A stretch of 64,000 bases of DNA, taken from NCBI GenBank assembly GCA_033060915.1, contig CM065378.1, positions 6,920,001-6,984,000 on the forward strand, written 5' to 3'. Shown here piece by piece: positions 23,376 to 37,072 of this stretch. Made by a program: the position numbers and the translations under genes. Below the pieces are notes generated by a model, which was not told the origin of the DNA, ran no database searches, and saw only the letters and a program-made list of their open reading frames with translations. Position 1 is the stretch's first letter; each line of letters begins with the position of its first letter. Source of the stretch: Euryodendron excelsum (lineage: Eukaryota > Streptophyta > Magnoliopsida > Ericales > Pentaphylacaceae).

Positions 23376-23558
23376 GGAAAAATTATCCAGTGCTCTGGAG
23401 CACCACATCTTCCTTATTCTACCGCTTACAAAGTAGTGGGTCCGTGTTGGTAGGTAGGATCAAATATACTACCTAGTAGGTGGGGAACTTGAACTCACTC
23501 TAATATAAGAGGAGAACCAAGGACGCTTGGTGCTCCAAGAGTACTGAATAATTTCTCC
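23376..23558. mobile_element. MITE with 29-30 base terminal inverted repeats
   Basis: The ends are inverted copies of GGARAAATTATYCAGT followed by CTCT and GGAGCACC, with about four mismatches or gaps over 30 bases. Non-coding, 183 bases. Unit A has an uninterrupted site near 16463-16490. Confidence 0.8.
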
Positions 23559-23846
23559 AATCATAGGACATTTTTTAGAAGGAATTTTTCTTATTTGTTA
23601 GAAATGTCTCGAAGCGAATCGGTAAATAGTTCATTAGGTTTTCATAGAATTTCTTACTAATTTTTCCTTAATTTATTTAATATACCCCTTTAAAAATCCG
23701 AAATATATTCGATACTTCTTTCAAAAATATCCATAACGGTTAATCAAATTTTTTTTTTATCAAAAGCGCATTTCCTGATCAAATAAAATTTTCCAATAAC
23801 TATGGGATGTATGTATACAATATGTTGTACATGTATGTTCCTGGTA

Positions 23847-24372
23847 GGGGTGTGCATGAGTTGGATCCATGCCAAACCTAGATCCAAACCGATCTTAATT
23901 GGTTCATATTTTTGGACTGAAAACTGAATTGATCATTCCATGAGACCAATATGACCCGAGTCAATTTGACTTGGTTTAGTTCTATGGTTCAATCTAGGTC
24001 AGGTTAGTTCGGGCTCATTTGGGTTGGATCCTCTACTTTTGTTTAAATGTTTGATTTATTCACTTAAAAATAAAAATACATTTTAATTTTATATCTTAAT
24101 TTCTTGAAAAGTTAAAAAAAAGTACAAAATAAATTAACAATATTTATGTACAACAAATACTGATTAAAGACATATATAAGATATCTACAGGCACTTTTTA
24201 TCATAGACATATATCACTTCTCGGGTTGTTCAAGTTGGGTCTCAAAAGAGTTAGCAAAAAATACCGAACCAAATGTATTGATTTAGCCATTTTAAAACCT
24301 ACAACCGAACCCAACCTCTAATAGATCTGAATCAAACCACCCAACCTCTTTCGGTTCTTTTGTGCACACCGA
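23847..24372. mobile_element. Non-autonomous DNA element with GGGGTGTGCA ends
   Basis: Starts GGGGTGTGCATG and ends TGTGCACACC. Flanked by GTTCCTGGTA (23837-23846) and GTTCCTCGTA (24373-24382), a near-perfect 10-base direct repeat. Non-coding; related to 4438-5010. Confidence 0.65.
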
Positions 24373-24865
24373 GTTCCTCGTATTTCTTCAAAAAAAAACA
24401 CCTACCCCTTCATTTACTGTCCTGCAAAGCATGCCAAATGTCTGAATACTATGACATGTGGACGAAATGCATTTATCGGCACAAAAGAAATAGTTGTTTT
24501 ATGTACCTGTATAAGTTTATAGCCCCCATCACCAACAAGCATGCATAGCATAAACTGTCCCACTCCCACTATCAAAACGCATCAAAATATGTATACATAC
24601 ATATATATATATATATATGTATATTAGAGTTTTCTTTTCCTGCTGCTTGACATGTTTGATCAGTTACATGGGATACTTGAAGATCTGATTGATTGATCAT
24701 AGTGTTATTAAAATAAAGGCCAATCTTAGCGGAAGTGCACAGAGAGATCAAACCCCAACCAACCTAACTTTAAAACAAGTGGCAAGTGTATATAATCATT
24801 GGAGGAGGATATGTATTTGTATATTGACTAAGCCCCTTAATTTCAGCCACGGAGCAAGTCTGTTA

Positions 24866-26331
24866 CCAACCCTGTTCAGCCGTGTTTAAAAAAGATCAAT
24901 TGATGTTCACTTTTTATGATAAAGCTGATGGGAAATATCCCTTAATCACATACTATATTCCTGTTATGGATTGGGATCTCTCTATTCTATGATTAGAATA
25001 AAAATTTTCATTTCATTGATTGAGTAGTTGACATGTCAGTTAAAATAAAAATAAAGAGATTGGTTGAATTGACTTAAAACTTATTTAAAAATAAATGAGT
25101 TTGTTCAAATAAATTCAATATAAAACAATGTAGTTTTGTTATATATCTGATATAGTCTCGTTGAGTAAATTATGGAATAAAATGGAGAGTATACAAATTC
25201 ACTTTTGCATGTTCAATCAGGAAATGAACAAGTGTACAAACCTAGTGCACTTTTGGTTACTTTTTTTACTGCAGATAAAGTGGATTAGTAGGAAGATGAA
25301 ACCTAATATTGGATTGATGGGCATACAAATCAGCTTGTACCTGCAACCACTTCAACTTATACCTGTAAACACTTACATATATATATATATATGTGTGTGT
25401 GTGTATTTGTGGTCTGTTTTGTGACTAATTAGGAGACAAAAGGTATACAAAAGAGAACATTTGCAATTATATAATTGATAGAGATTGGGATTCTAATCCT
25501 CAAATACTTTTATGTTTGGGACTTCAATTTGTTAACGAAAACGAAATTACTTATATATATATTCATTTTATGGGGTAATTAAATCCAAGAAAAATGAATT
25601 GTTTTAACAAATACATAATCATTTTTTTATTTTTCTAACTCAACAAAATAAATAAACAAATAAATTCAATTTTTTTTGTTTCATTTCCTTTTCATAGCTT
25701 ATCTCTTTCCTTTCCTTTTCTTTTCTTTTTTCCTTCATAAATACAAGATCCAAACATAACGTAATTGTCCAAAGCCATGGAGAAAAGCAGTTGGAGAGAA
25801 CTGCTCCATTCATCAAAACACTTTCACAACATTGCTATGTTTTTGTTCTTATTTCAAAAGTATTGCTGAGTTTACCCTAGGCGCATCTTTGAAATTAAGG
25901 CATCATAAAATCTAATAAGGATAACACCTCCCTACTAAACATCACTAGAAACATTGTTAAAGCCTCAACAGTGTTACTATGTGTCATGAACCGACACTTT
26001 TCTTTAGTGTGCAAGGCCATATGGCGTTTGTTTTCAACGGCACCAAGCAAGTTAGCTAAGAGTTACCTTGCAAATCAAGCCAACATACATTCAAAAGTAC
26101 ACAAATGAGCAACTTAAAGCAATAAGTTAGCACGCGATTAAAGCAAAAAAATCAAGCAATAGGCACACAATTTGAAAACAAAAAGATCACTTTTCTTGCA
26201 TTAACAAAGTAATCGACAAGCACACACTAGGGGCTTTGGACTCACCTTGTTATCCTCCCTTATATATGTTTTCTAAGTTATTTTAAAAGTGACACAAAGA
26301 AACATGACACTCTCTTGAGGAGTCATAATGA
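24866..26331. other. Intergenic stretch, nothing recognised
   Basis: AT-rich, with a (TA)n(TG)n microsatellite at about 25376-25406. No exon, domain or complete element was identified. Confidence 0.45.
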
Positions 26332-26530
26332 GGGTCCGTTTGTTAAAGCTTTTTGTCATAACTTTTTTTTAGCTTATAAGCAAAAAAAATTAATTTGTTT
26401 GGCTTTTGTTGCTTTTAGCTTTTAGCTTTTTTGCTAATCTTTAGCTTATAACAGCAAAAAAGCAAAAAAATTCTAACTTTTTTGCTTCTAAGCCTAAAAG
26501 CAAAACCAAAAAAGCTATACAAAATAGGTC
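26332..26530. mobile_element. MITE family 2 (GTCCGTTTG end), copy 1
   Basis: A near-palindromic A/T-rich element of about 200 bases. It starts GGGTCCGTTTGTTAAAGC and ends AAAAGCTATACAAAATAGGTC, with repeated TTAGCTTATAAGCAAAAA-type words in both orientations. Copies lie at 46321 and 55905. Confidence 0.6.
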
Positions 26531-26933
26531 TTGAGTCTACAAAAATATTTACAAGGAATTTGTATAAATCGTTTTACATAAATCTAAATGGTACCTTAAA
26601 CTAATTTTCTAACCCTTTTACTTAAATTTATATGGTACCCTAAACTAATTTTCTAGTCCTTCAGAAAAATTATACCTCTCTTTGATAGGGCTAGGACACT
26701 ACAAATTTGGATGCTACACCCCTTGTCAAGAAAAAATTTACTTGTGCATTTGACACGACTCATACATATTTACACCTAGACAATATATACCTTAGTGTAT
26801 GAATTGGCACTATACAAAAAAATGAGGATGTGGGCCCGTGACACTATGTAATGTAAGAGTTAATTGGTCCATAAATTTAAAGGGAATGGTTATGCAATTT
26901 TCAGAATACATGAGTTCCAATATGAGGTAATTC

Positions 26934-26992
<59 letters not shown>
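26934..26992 (+). repeat. (AT)n(AG)n microsatellite
   Basis: About 20 bases of AT followed by about 38 bases of AG/GA. Confidence 0.9.
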
Positions 26993-26995
<3 letters not shown>

Positions 26996-27574
26996 ATGTT
27001 ATATATAATCTTATTTTGTAATTTATTTTCTCACTCCTAAATACAAGATTGTAGGACTCACATTAAGAATTTTTGAGAAAAAGTATTGTGTATATCATTT
27101 TTCATGTATATATATATATATGTATATGTATGTAAAGAGCAACAAGTCATACTTTATATAACCTTAAAGCTGTTTTCGACATATTTCAGATGCCTTCTGC
27201 TTTACATTATCACATGTGCTGGTAGGGAGAATAGGCCTCGTTTGGATCATCATGACAAGAAAAGGTAAAACTGAAACATAATCAATAGACTAGTTTTTTA
27301 GCAGAAGGCATATTTGTGATGCATCAGTTACCAACTCTTTCTATAAACAATTTTTGTAAGAATTGTGCGACCCGTAAGTTTGGGTCAAATTGATCACAGC
27401 CCAGATCGTACCCAAACCACAAGACTCCCCGCTTTACAACAGGATCGACCCAACAAAGGTTCGTGGAGCTCCGTTGGACCCAAAGGCTTTGGTTCCCCTT
27501 GAGGTGGACCAAGGCCAGAACCTATAGAATGGAGAGCATCATCAAACAAGAGTCCAAGACCAAAACCTAATTTT

Positions 27575-27670
27575 TGTTGTGAGGTCATGGCTCATCTCAG
27601 AGTAGATGAGCCGCCTTAAATCTTTTACGCCATCTGCCTATATATAATAGTGGCATGTTGTGAGAACAAT

Positions 27671-27731
<61 letters not shown>

Positions 27732-27965
27732 GAAAGAAAGAGTAGAGAGAAATAGAATGAAGAGAAATATATATAAGTTTTTAAAATTCATGTTGTATTC
27801 TTTTTTGTTCTATAGTATTAATAAAATTTTGGGTAATGCAGAAAATCTAGCCCTACTTGTTCTAGAAGAACACATATGATAAATATTTAACAGTTCTTGA
27901 AAAACTATTCAATATATTTTGTGTTGATTTATTTATCTGCTTTATATGTCTTTAGTTTTATAACA
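27575..27965 (+). repeat. 5' LTR of copia element 1
   Basis: 391 bases from TGTTGTGAGG to TTTATAACA. Contains a TATATATAATAG TATA box (about 27638) and a (GA)n run at 27676-27727 that is much longer than in the 3' LTR. Confidence 0.85.
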
Positions 27966-29499
27966 CGTTATCAGCATGATACTCTAAGTATTTTGTATTG
28001 TTCTTTCATTTTATGTATAATTTATCTTCATTTTGAATTTTTTACTGCTCACTCAATTCGCATGAATAGTATGAACAGTAGTTTAACTATTGAGATAAAT
28101 AGTATTTATTTCAAAACTTTGTTGTTTCATTTCTCCCATATTTTGTATTTTTTGCCTATGATATTTGTAGATCTAGAATCCATATTTCGATACCTTTCCA
28201 TAGACACATGACTTAACTATATTTTGATATCTAGATTGAAAGTTATAATGGAGACAAAAATAGTAATATGATATATATATATATATCGATATATCCATAA
28301 AACGCGTAGTAATAAATACTATGCATTAATAGTGTTTTTACTATGTATGAGTTATAATTGATAACCACTGTTTATGCTCAGTTCTTTGCATAGTAATTAT
28401 ATAATAAATAATCTTTAACCAATAGTATGGTAATACTTTTCACCGTTCTATCGGTTGCCATTTATCATACTACCCACCTAACATTACTGTGTAGAGGTTT
28501 TTACATGATCATTAACTGATGATTGTCAAATTGTATTATATGTATTACTTTAACAAATGCAATTAAATAGAAATAATCAAGCATTCTTGTAGAATTTGCA
28601 TGCAGTTTATTTAATTATTGTTACTTTATAAGGTCGGCTTGCCGCTTGCTACTGTTTTTATTTATATTGCTGCTATTATTTAATTATAATTTAATGCACC
28701 TGGAGTTGCAAAATAATCAATAAATGCACTTGGAGTTGCGAGATTATAGTTGAATACACATGAAGTTGCAAGATGATGATTTAGTGCACCTAAAGTTGTA
28801 ACAGTGTTGCCAAATAAATGAATGAGTATAATTTTTATTATTCAAATACGTCCATAATAAAAATGACGTGGAAGAAATTTTCCTAATGAAGATATGATAG
28901 ACAAATATATTTATATTTTATGCCTCGAACGTGCTCCAAAAGTAGCAATATCAAGAGGGTTAATTTAGAAATTGTATTCTAATAGCACATCGTATAAATA
29001 TAATAGAAGATAAGTGTAAATAGTTATGTTACTATTCATGCATACTATTTATATTACTATTTACAATACTATTTATGAGTTCTACATTATTTTGATCCTA
29101 TGTTTTCATTAGTGTTATATTATCTTTCTGAAAAGAATACAAATTTATAATATGTATCAATCCCTGAAGTGATAAGTGAATGGTATGGATCCAGCGTAGT
29201 GTAGCTCACTCAATCGAGTGGTATAATTAGCTGATACCTGTGGCCAATTTTATATCATTCCCTAAAATGAATGTACTTTTATTTGATAGTCATGGATATT
29301 ATCATAGATGTAATTACACTGTAATAATTTTAAAATTTTTGGAGATACCCTAAAGATTTTAAATACCACTAGAAGTGAAATAATATGAGCTCAACCTCTC
29401 AAAAAGTACAAAGATGTTTCATTAGTTACGTATCTGTAGTACGATGACTAAATATTCAATTGTCATAATAGAATAATGTTAACAATGAAACATTATATC

Positions 29500-32400
29500 A
29501 ATGTTGCATTTGAAGGCATAGATCATACCAATGCATTAATTATTACAAATATGGATGGGAAAAATATATGTCTAGCAGACATTGTGAGAGAGCGCACAAT
29601 TCTTTGATATGGCATAAACTTAACATTAGCTAAAATTAATGTTAAAATAATTCAGATGAGTTAAGCTCTAGAAGAGCTAACATAATGTGATCAAGAGAAA
29701 TAAAATTCTATATTGATGATGCATTGTATTTTACTAGCACTATAAGAAATTTGCTTAACTTTTATATATATTTTATTTTATTTTTATTATACTAGGAGCA
29801 TATGATGAAAAAGAATATAATAATGAAGGTAATGAAAAATATCTTTTTTTACACTTCTCTTTTCATGCTAGAAGCATATACTAGAGAAATTTGCTGCTTT
29901 TCTTTTGAGTTATCTTATATTAGGATCACCTGCAATGATAAACCAAAAGTTTTTCCACCCAAAAGATTTTTGTACTGTGAAATCACTTGAAGTGAGACAA
30001 CAGAAGCATTTATGAAGTTTCTACAGTGACAGCATCTGAAGTAATGCACCAGAAGTGATTTGATCCTAAAAGAATTTTATATTAGCATGATCGTCTTGGT
30101 CACCCGGGATCAACAATAATACGTCCAATAATTGATAATTTTCATGGACATTCACTAAAGAACCAGAAAATTCTTTTTGCCAAACAATTATTCGGTTATT
30201 CTGTAATACTAATATATCTCTCATTTATGCATATATATACAATGGTTACATCTTTATTTACTGTTACTTCTCAATATTTTGTGAATAGTCCTTATGTGAA
30301 GTAAGTTTTTCCACCATTAAGTGGAGATAAGACGTAAACGTGATGCTGTGAGATTAATTAGAATGTTGTGAAATTGTCTCATCTTGTCATCTTGCTCCTT
30401 GGACAAGTCGATGTGAATCTGAAGTTCACAAAGGAATTATGTACTTATATATGATTGCAAATCAATTGCCTGAAGCATTTGCCAACACAAAGACGATAAT
30501 CAAATCATATCAATACTAACTGCTAATGCTATAGCATATATTAATGTCCATGTAGGACAATATATTGATGTCCATGTAGGATCATTTGTTCATATAATAG
30601 CATATAATTTCAAAGCGCTTGAAGCGTGAGAGACATATCGGTACAAAAGTCAAATTCTCAGAAAGAGAAAATCACAACAAAATGAGCAAATTGGTGTTCC
30701 TGAAAAAATCATAATTTCTAAACTTATTGAAGAATGAACTTTTGAAGACCAATTTCCTGAAGAGATAGAAAATTATTTCGATAATTCCTGAAGAAGAAAA
30801 TGAACCTCCAGAAGAGGAATCCCCATCATCTAAACTTTTTGAAAAAACTCCTGTAAAAGAATTCTCATAAGAAAAAACTCCTGAAGAGATATCCCCTGCA
30901 GAGGAAAAGGTACCTGAAAATAATGAAATCTCAATAAATAATAATATGAATACAGGAAAACGATGGAATAGAAATGATATTGTTGGTCAACAATATATTT
31001 CTATTTAAATATAATTACCAGAAGTAATAGATGAAACCACAGATAGTTAACAAATGTCAATAATATGATCAATCAAAACGAAAAGAAATTACTGAGTTAG
31101 AATTAAACGCATTAACATAATGTAAAGTATGTGAATTTGTAGTTCAAACACCAGAAGATGAAAATATTAGACCTGCAGTCCAAACACTAGCAGATGTTGG
31201 ACCTATAGTCTAAACACCAGAAGCTGTAAAGTATTCGGATCAGTAGTCCACTCACCTGAATATGGAAAACTGGTTTGATACAAATAGGTATTTGCGCAAT
31301 GAGAAAATAGAATAATGCGATATAAAGCACGACTCGTACCAGAAGGTTTATCGCAGAACCTTGGTATTAACTGTAATGAGAAATTCTATCCTATAAGGAT
31401 ACAATTACATTCATATTATTGATTAGTTTGTCAGTCTCAGAAGGACTGGATATGCATCTAATGAATGTATAATAGCCTATTCCTATGGTGGATTAGGTAA
31501 TGATATACATATGAAAATTCTTGAAGAATTTAAAATTGATTAAAACAGATACCTCGAAGGTTATATTCTATCAAACTTCAAAGATATATGTATGGGTTAA
31601 ACCAATCTGGACGCAGATGGTACAATTATCTCAATAAATATCTATTAAAAGAATAATATGTGAATAGTACAATTATCCATGCGTTTTTATATGGATTTAT
31701 TATGATTGCAATATATATTGATGCTTGTGAATATTATTGGTACTCTTGAAAAGATTACAAAAACTATTAGTATTGAAAAATTAAATATCTTGAAAGAACA
31801 AATTATTGTCTTCTCTTGCGGATTAAGTATTTTTATTTATCAGTCAACATATACAGAAAAATATTATATTGAACAAGCTCATCCATGAAATTCTTCAATG
31901 GATGTCTGATTACTTGATGTACAGCAAGATAACTCATTTTCGTTTTCGAGAAGATGGTGACAAACTTCTTAATCCTGAAATACCATATCTAAGTGCAATA
32001 GGTGCTCTTATGTATATTGCAAAAGGTATAAGATCTAATATAGCATTATGTGTCAACCTATTGACAAGATATTGTTCTGCACCAACTCAACGACATTAGA
32101 AAAAAATTAAGCATATATTGCGTTACTTACAAGGGACAATTGATACAAGCTTCTTCTATTCAAAGGAGCCACAACCTGAATTAATTGGCTATACAAATAT
32201 TGGCTATCTTTCTGATCCATATAAAGCTTGGTCTCAAATTGGTATGTGTTTACTTATAGTAACATTGCTCTATCCTGGCGATCGGTAAACAAGACATTAA
32301 CTATAATTTCTTCAAATTCTTTTGAGAGAATTACAATTCATGAAGTAAACCGAGAGTGCATTTGGCTACGATCCATGATTTAACATATTCAAGAAAGCTA

Positions 32401-32600
32401 CAGATTATCCTCGATGATATTATATGAAGATAATGATTATAAAGATTACAGGAGGCTACATCAAAAGGTGACGGAACGAAGCATATTTGATCAAAATTTT
32501 TTTATATGCATAAAGCTCTAGAAGAGCGGCAATATCAATGTCTAGTAGACATGTTCAAGTCATAATTTGATGAACGTATTTACTAAAATACTACCAACGG
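29500..32600 (+). pseudogene. Broken copia gag-pol remnant
   Basis: Recognisable pieces occur in order on the plus strand, separated by stops and frame changes. A protease/pre-integrase-like stretch (FYIDDALYF at about 29710) is followed by a GAG-pre-integrase HDRLGHPGS motif (about 30090). Reverse transcriptase then shows a YGLKQSGR-type motif (about 31590), and the end of RT/start of RNase H shows SAIGALMYIAKG and NLLTRYCSAPTQRH (about 31990-32098). Intact catalytic centres could not be traced. No functional protein can be made. Confidence 0.75.
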
Positions 32601-32874
32601 AGTTTGATAAACTATTTAATTTATACCAAAAGTATGAATGAGGGGGAGTCGCGTACTGTACTCTTTTTCCTTCGCCAATGATTTTTTTCACAGGGCTTTT
32701 CTTGACAAGGTTTTAACGAGGCAGTGTTAACGCACCCATACTAAGTTATGTTACATAATATCACTGTACTCTTTTTCCTTCGCTAAAATTTTTTCCCATT
32801 GAGTTTTCCTAACAAAGTTTTAATGAGGCAGTTGTAACATATCCTAATATGTATTGTGGTCATCCAATGGGGAG

Positions 32875-33189
32875 TGTTATGAGGTCATGGCTCACCTTAG
32901 AGTGGATGAACTGTTTCAAATCTTTTACGCCATCTGCCTATATATAACAATGGCATGTTGTGAGAACAACCAAGAGAGAGAGAGAGAGAGAGAAAAAAAA
33001 AATAGAAAGAAGAGAAATATAGGTAAGGTTTCAAAATTCATGTTGTATTTTTTTTTTTGTTCTATAGTATCAATAAAATTTTAAATGATCCAAAAGATCT
33101 AGCCCTACTTATTTTAGAAGAACGCACATGATAAATATTTAACAGTTTCTAAAGAACTATTCAATATATATGTCTTTAGTTTTATAACA
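32875..33189 (+). repeat. 3' LTR of copia element 1
   Basis: 315 bases from TGTTATGAGG to TTTATAACA. Compared with the 5' LTR, its (GA)n run is about 30 bases shorter and it lacks a segment of about 29 bases near the right end. Confidence 0.85.
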
Positions 33190-33840
33190 GTTTTTTTTGT
33201 TCTCTTTTAGAACAAACAAGAAACATAATCCTGCCAAAAGAAGTGAATTCTCGCCAGAAGAAATGAATAGGGGCAACAAATCTGAGAGATTCAAAGGATT
33301 CACAACTGAAACTCTCACTAGAAATGACTAATCCATAAATAACCTATTCATTAATCCGCTGTTCCGGATTTGTTGAGAAAAGAGCAAAAGAAAAAAACAA
33401 TAAAATTATATTTTAAGTTTGGTTGTAACAGAAAGTGTGAGGGTAAAAAACAAAAACAAAAAAAATAGGTAAGAATTTCAAATCCCTCATTTCCTTTTCT
33501 TTTCCCTCTCCTTTCCCTTGTCCTTTTCTTTTCCCTTAATAAATCCCAGCTCAACATAGCATTAATGATGTATAGAGATATTTACCAGTTTGGCAACAAA
33601 CTTAGTAGACAATATTTACATGAGCTCCTAAACAAGTAATGTACAGAACACATTCAATTGCAGCAATAGATGTAGAAAATGGGATACTGTAAACATTTTA
33701 ATATACAGTAAATTTGCCTGTTGATGATGAAAGCACCAGAATTTACAGCAAGGAAAAACAAAAACATTGTTCTTTAAAAAGTTAAATGAAATAAAACTAC
33801 AAGGAAATAAAATAGAGGGAAGGGAGTGTGTTCTCAAACT
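33190..33840. other. Spacer between copia element 1 and the MAF1 3' end
   Basis: No gene or complete element was recognised. The MAF1 3' UTR probably occupies the right part, up to about 34065. Confidence 0.4.
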
Positions 33841-34065
33841 GCCCTAAATTCATTCACAAGCCTGAATTGCATCTATTGTACATTTTAAAACAAACAACAT
33901 GCCAGGTCAGGAAGCAACAAGCATTTTGCAACCTGAGTTTCCTAACTAAAGAGTGTCGCATTTGATATACACACAGGCCTTTCGAAAGCAATCCTTAGTT
34001 ACATAACTACAGCTGGATGTGAAGGAGTCTCGATGATATTAACATCATATAAACAGCATCTGGAC

Positions 34066-36993
34066 TCACATGTCCATGTCATCAAATATTTCCCCATCTT
34101 CCTCACAACATAATCCCTCCATAAGAAAACCCTCATCCACCAGATTGCTGCCGCGAGGAGCAATTAGTCAAATAAAATAAAATCAGAGCAATCAATGCAT
34201 GGCACCCTGAATATTATATAAAGGAGATATTAAACATTGAAAAAAGAAAGACCACCTCAAACAGCTGAAACGGAAGCTAACAACACGCTTGAGCTTTCTA
34301 TTATAGAAGAAGAACATGAATGACCATCTGAAAAATAGATAGCCATATATTATAACTTGAGTTACACTACAGGCAATCTGAGACAATAATATTATGAACC
34401 TTACATTGCTCCTCTCTGTAGGAACGGGTCTGCATCAGACTCTGGATTGTAACTGTAAATTTCACATTCTGCTAGCTTCACTACCTGTATCTCTACATAT
34501 CAATGAATTGCACTTGGTACAACATGCATCCACAGTTTTTTTTAAAGTAACCTCACCTCATCTAGAGCCTTGCACAAGGTGTCAAGTAGGGGACTACCCT
34601 CATTTGCCTCAACCCATTCCTGCAACAGAAAAGTAGAAAGAAACCTAAAAAAATGACTCAAAGGTACTCAGCATACAGTAGCTGATCATAAATTCATAAA
34701 TAGTCATATTATAAACACCATCAGATTCTGCATTTCATCACTAACAAAGTCATATGACTCATGCGACTCTTGACTTTTCAGCAATTTATGCAAAACCAGT
34801 TAGAAAAGAAGTAACAGACAAAATTACCACCCAAAATAGGAAGAAGGGATGAACAGAAAAAAATAATTAGAAGAGAAAATAATGTACCTGTAGCTACTAG
34901 CTACAGACTTGGTAATATGTGGAACCAGTAAACACCAGAAATGGATCTGTAGCTACTAGCTGGACAGAAATTCAAATCATACAACATAAAAGCAAAAGAG
35001 ACAGCAATACCTTTGATGCTTCAAACATGTAGGCATCAAAAATCTGCTTAAAACTGTCCCAACTTTCCTCCGTGAAAAATTGGTGAGCTTTCACTGCACT
35101 GTTAAATGCCACAGATATTGGTAATATGTGGTGTCAGGAAGCTATGTAGATATTGATGTGAATACATCAGTAGCACGTAAGGTATCTGTAATACAAGTTT
35201 ATAAGACACTAAACAACTGCAGTTCTAGTTTTGGGAAATGGAGAGACTTGAACTCTCAGCTCCTCCAAGAGCAACAGTTCTCCGAACTGTCTGTCAAACC
35301 TTTTGACAACACTCCCAATGCTGTTAAGAGAGGATTATATAGCGGGTTGCCATGTCGCCCACAAAGCTGACAGTGGCATTACCCCATGACCCTCCTTTTC
35401 AGATACAACTTAAGATACAGAGTTACCTGAAGTCATAATCCGGATACATGTGATTGAGAGTAAGAATCAGGTAAATCAACGTCTTGCGGCTGTAACAAAC
35501 ATGAAGAAAGAGTTAAAGAATCATAAAAACAACCTTCTCTCCATAGACCATTCTAGCTTACATTCACCACCTTGATTTGCTACACAAATATTCAACTGGC
35601 GATGAAGAGTCGGTGTCTGAAGACTTTCCAAGACAATCAATAATCTGTATTGAAAAATATATATGAACCACCAAAAATTAAATGATAGAAACGAAAAGAA
35701 ACAAAAGGAAAAACATTCAGACAGAAACAAAAAAATTTAATGACAATTAGTGACATAAAATATGAGAAGTGAATTTCGCAGAATTACAAAATAAAGGAAA
35801 AAGGAAAAAAAAGGACCATTGGCTCCAAAGGGTGAAAGACATTCATACAAAAGATAATAAGCCTATGGATAGGGATATAGAGACTTGAAGGAAATATTCA
35901 ACTGCACAATCACATTCAACATATTGATAAATAAGCATGAATAAAAAATCCTAACTTATTTTAAAAAGCTTTATTCACAAACAAATTGGAAGTTCAAGGC
36001 TTCAAAGTTCCTAAAATTAAGAAGCCTAAGGACGAGGGATCAAGAGGTATAAAGCCATAATATTTTGATTTTAATTATTAACTCTCAAGTTATTTTCTTC
36101 AAAGTTGCGTGTGTTTTAGGTGTGCTAAGCAATGAACATGAAGTATTCAAAATTTGTCTAGATCTAAAAATATTAAATTATAATAGGACAAGTTTGAATG
36201 CATGTCTGACACATTTCAGTGCATGTCTGACAAGTGTTGTTGTCCAACACGGACACGACACTTCAAAAGTATCGGTGCTTTTTAGTGGAAGGGTTTGGGA
36301 AAGGGCACCTCTTTTCCCAAACCTACCCCACCCTTTTCCCAAACTACCTTGGGAAGGAAGGAGATACCCCATCCCAAACCCCAGATAGGTCAGGGGCACA
36401 AGCAAAATTCAACAAAAGCAGGTGGAGTACCAATCAGGTTTCCAAATTTTCAAACAACGCAAAAATATGAGGTTCAGATACCATCGCATGTCAATTTTGT
36501 TGCATAGACATTACTTATTTTCATGAATTAATTTTTCTTCATCCCACATGAAATTTGAAGACAACCACATGGACATCAATGGGGAATGGCATTAAGGACA
36601 GCACTTTCTTCCATAGCACCAAATATCCCTCACTTTCGCCTCAGCATCAAGTGAAGGACAAACAACCACTATAGCTCATGTATCTATTGTGGGATACAAC
36701 ACAGTTTCATGTTGCTTCATGTCTTAATTGTGACCATGCTGCCCGCATTGAAATATAGCAAACTTGTTAATCCGCAATGCAATTTAGTTGGGTGAAAATT
36801 ATTAACTGAGTTATTATGATCTTAATAGGAATATTTTTTAAACTATATTGCTATTTTTCCTTATTTTAGATGTTTTAAGAGTTTTAGAGATGGAATCTCA
36901 GGGCTTATGTTATAACCATATCAGTAGGGTAGTTTATATGGTAGTGGTGATTAGGGTTTTAAACAATGAATAAAAATTGAATATTTGGAAGAG

Positions 36994-37072
<79 letters not shown>

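Larger units (their letters stand above)
18048..24865. repeat. Tandem segmental duplication, unit B
   Basis: Second copy of the segment at 11300-17455, about 0.65 kb longer. The extra length comes largely from insertions at 21672-22471, 23376-23558 and 23847-24372, plus a local 74-base duplication near 23231-23375. Both genes in this copy appear intact. Confidence 0.85.
27575..33189 (+). mobile_element. Decayed Ty1-copia LTR retrotransposon 1
   Basis: Two related LTRs (27575-27965 and 32875-33189) flank about 4.9 kb. The order is the plant copia one: LTR, a GTTATCAGCA primer-binding-like site just after the 5' LTR, gag/pre-integrase remnants, reverse transcriptase/RNase H remnants, a purine-rich tract (AATGGGGAG), LTR. 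Flanking bases ATTTT and GTTTT are compatible with a diverged 5-base target duplication. No long frame survives. Many stops and frameshifts show an old insertion. Confidence 0.85.

Noticed and set aside
27324..27588. GC-richer patch with minus-strand frames just before copia element 1
   Set aside because: The Gly/Pro/Leu-rich translation has no recognisable domain and runs into the LTR start.
36178..36507. Overlapping frames on both strands rich in Pro/Gly
   Set aside because: They come from a CCC/GGG-rich patch inside MAF1 intron 3 with no exon signals in phase with MAF1.
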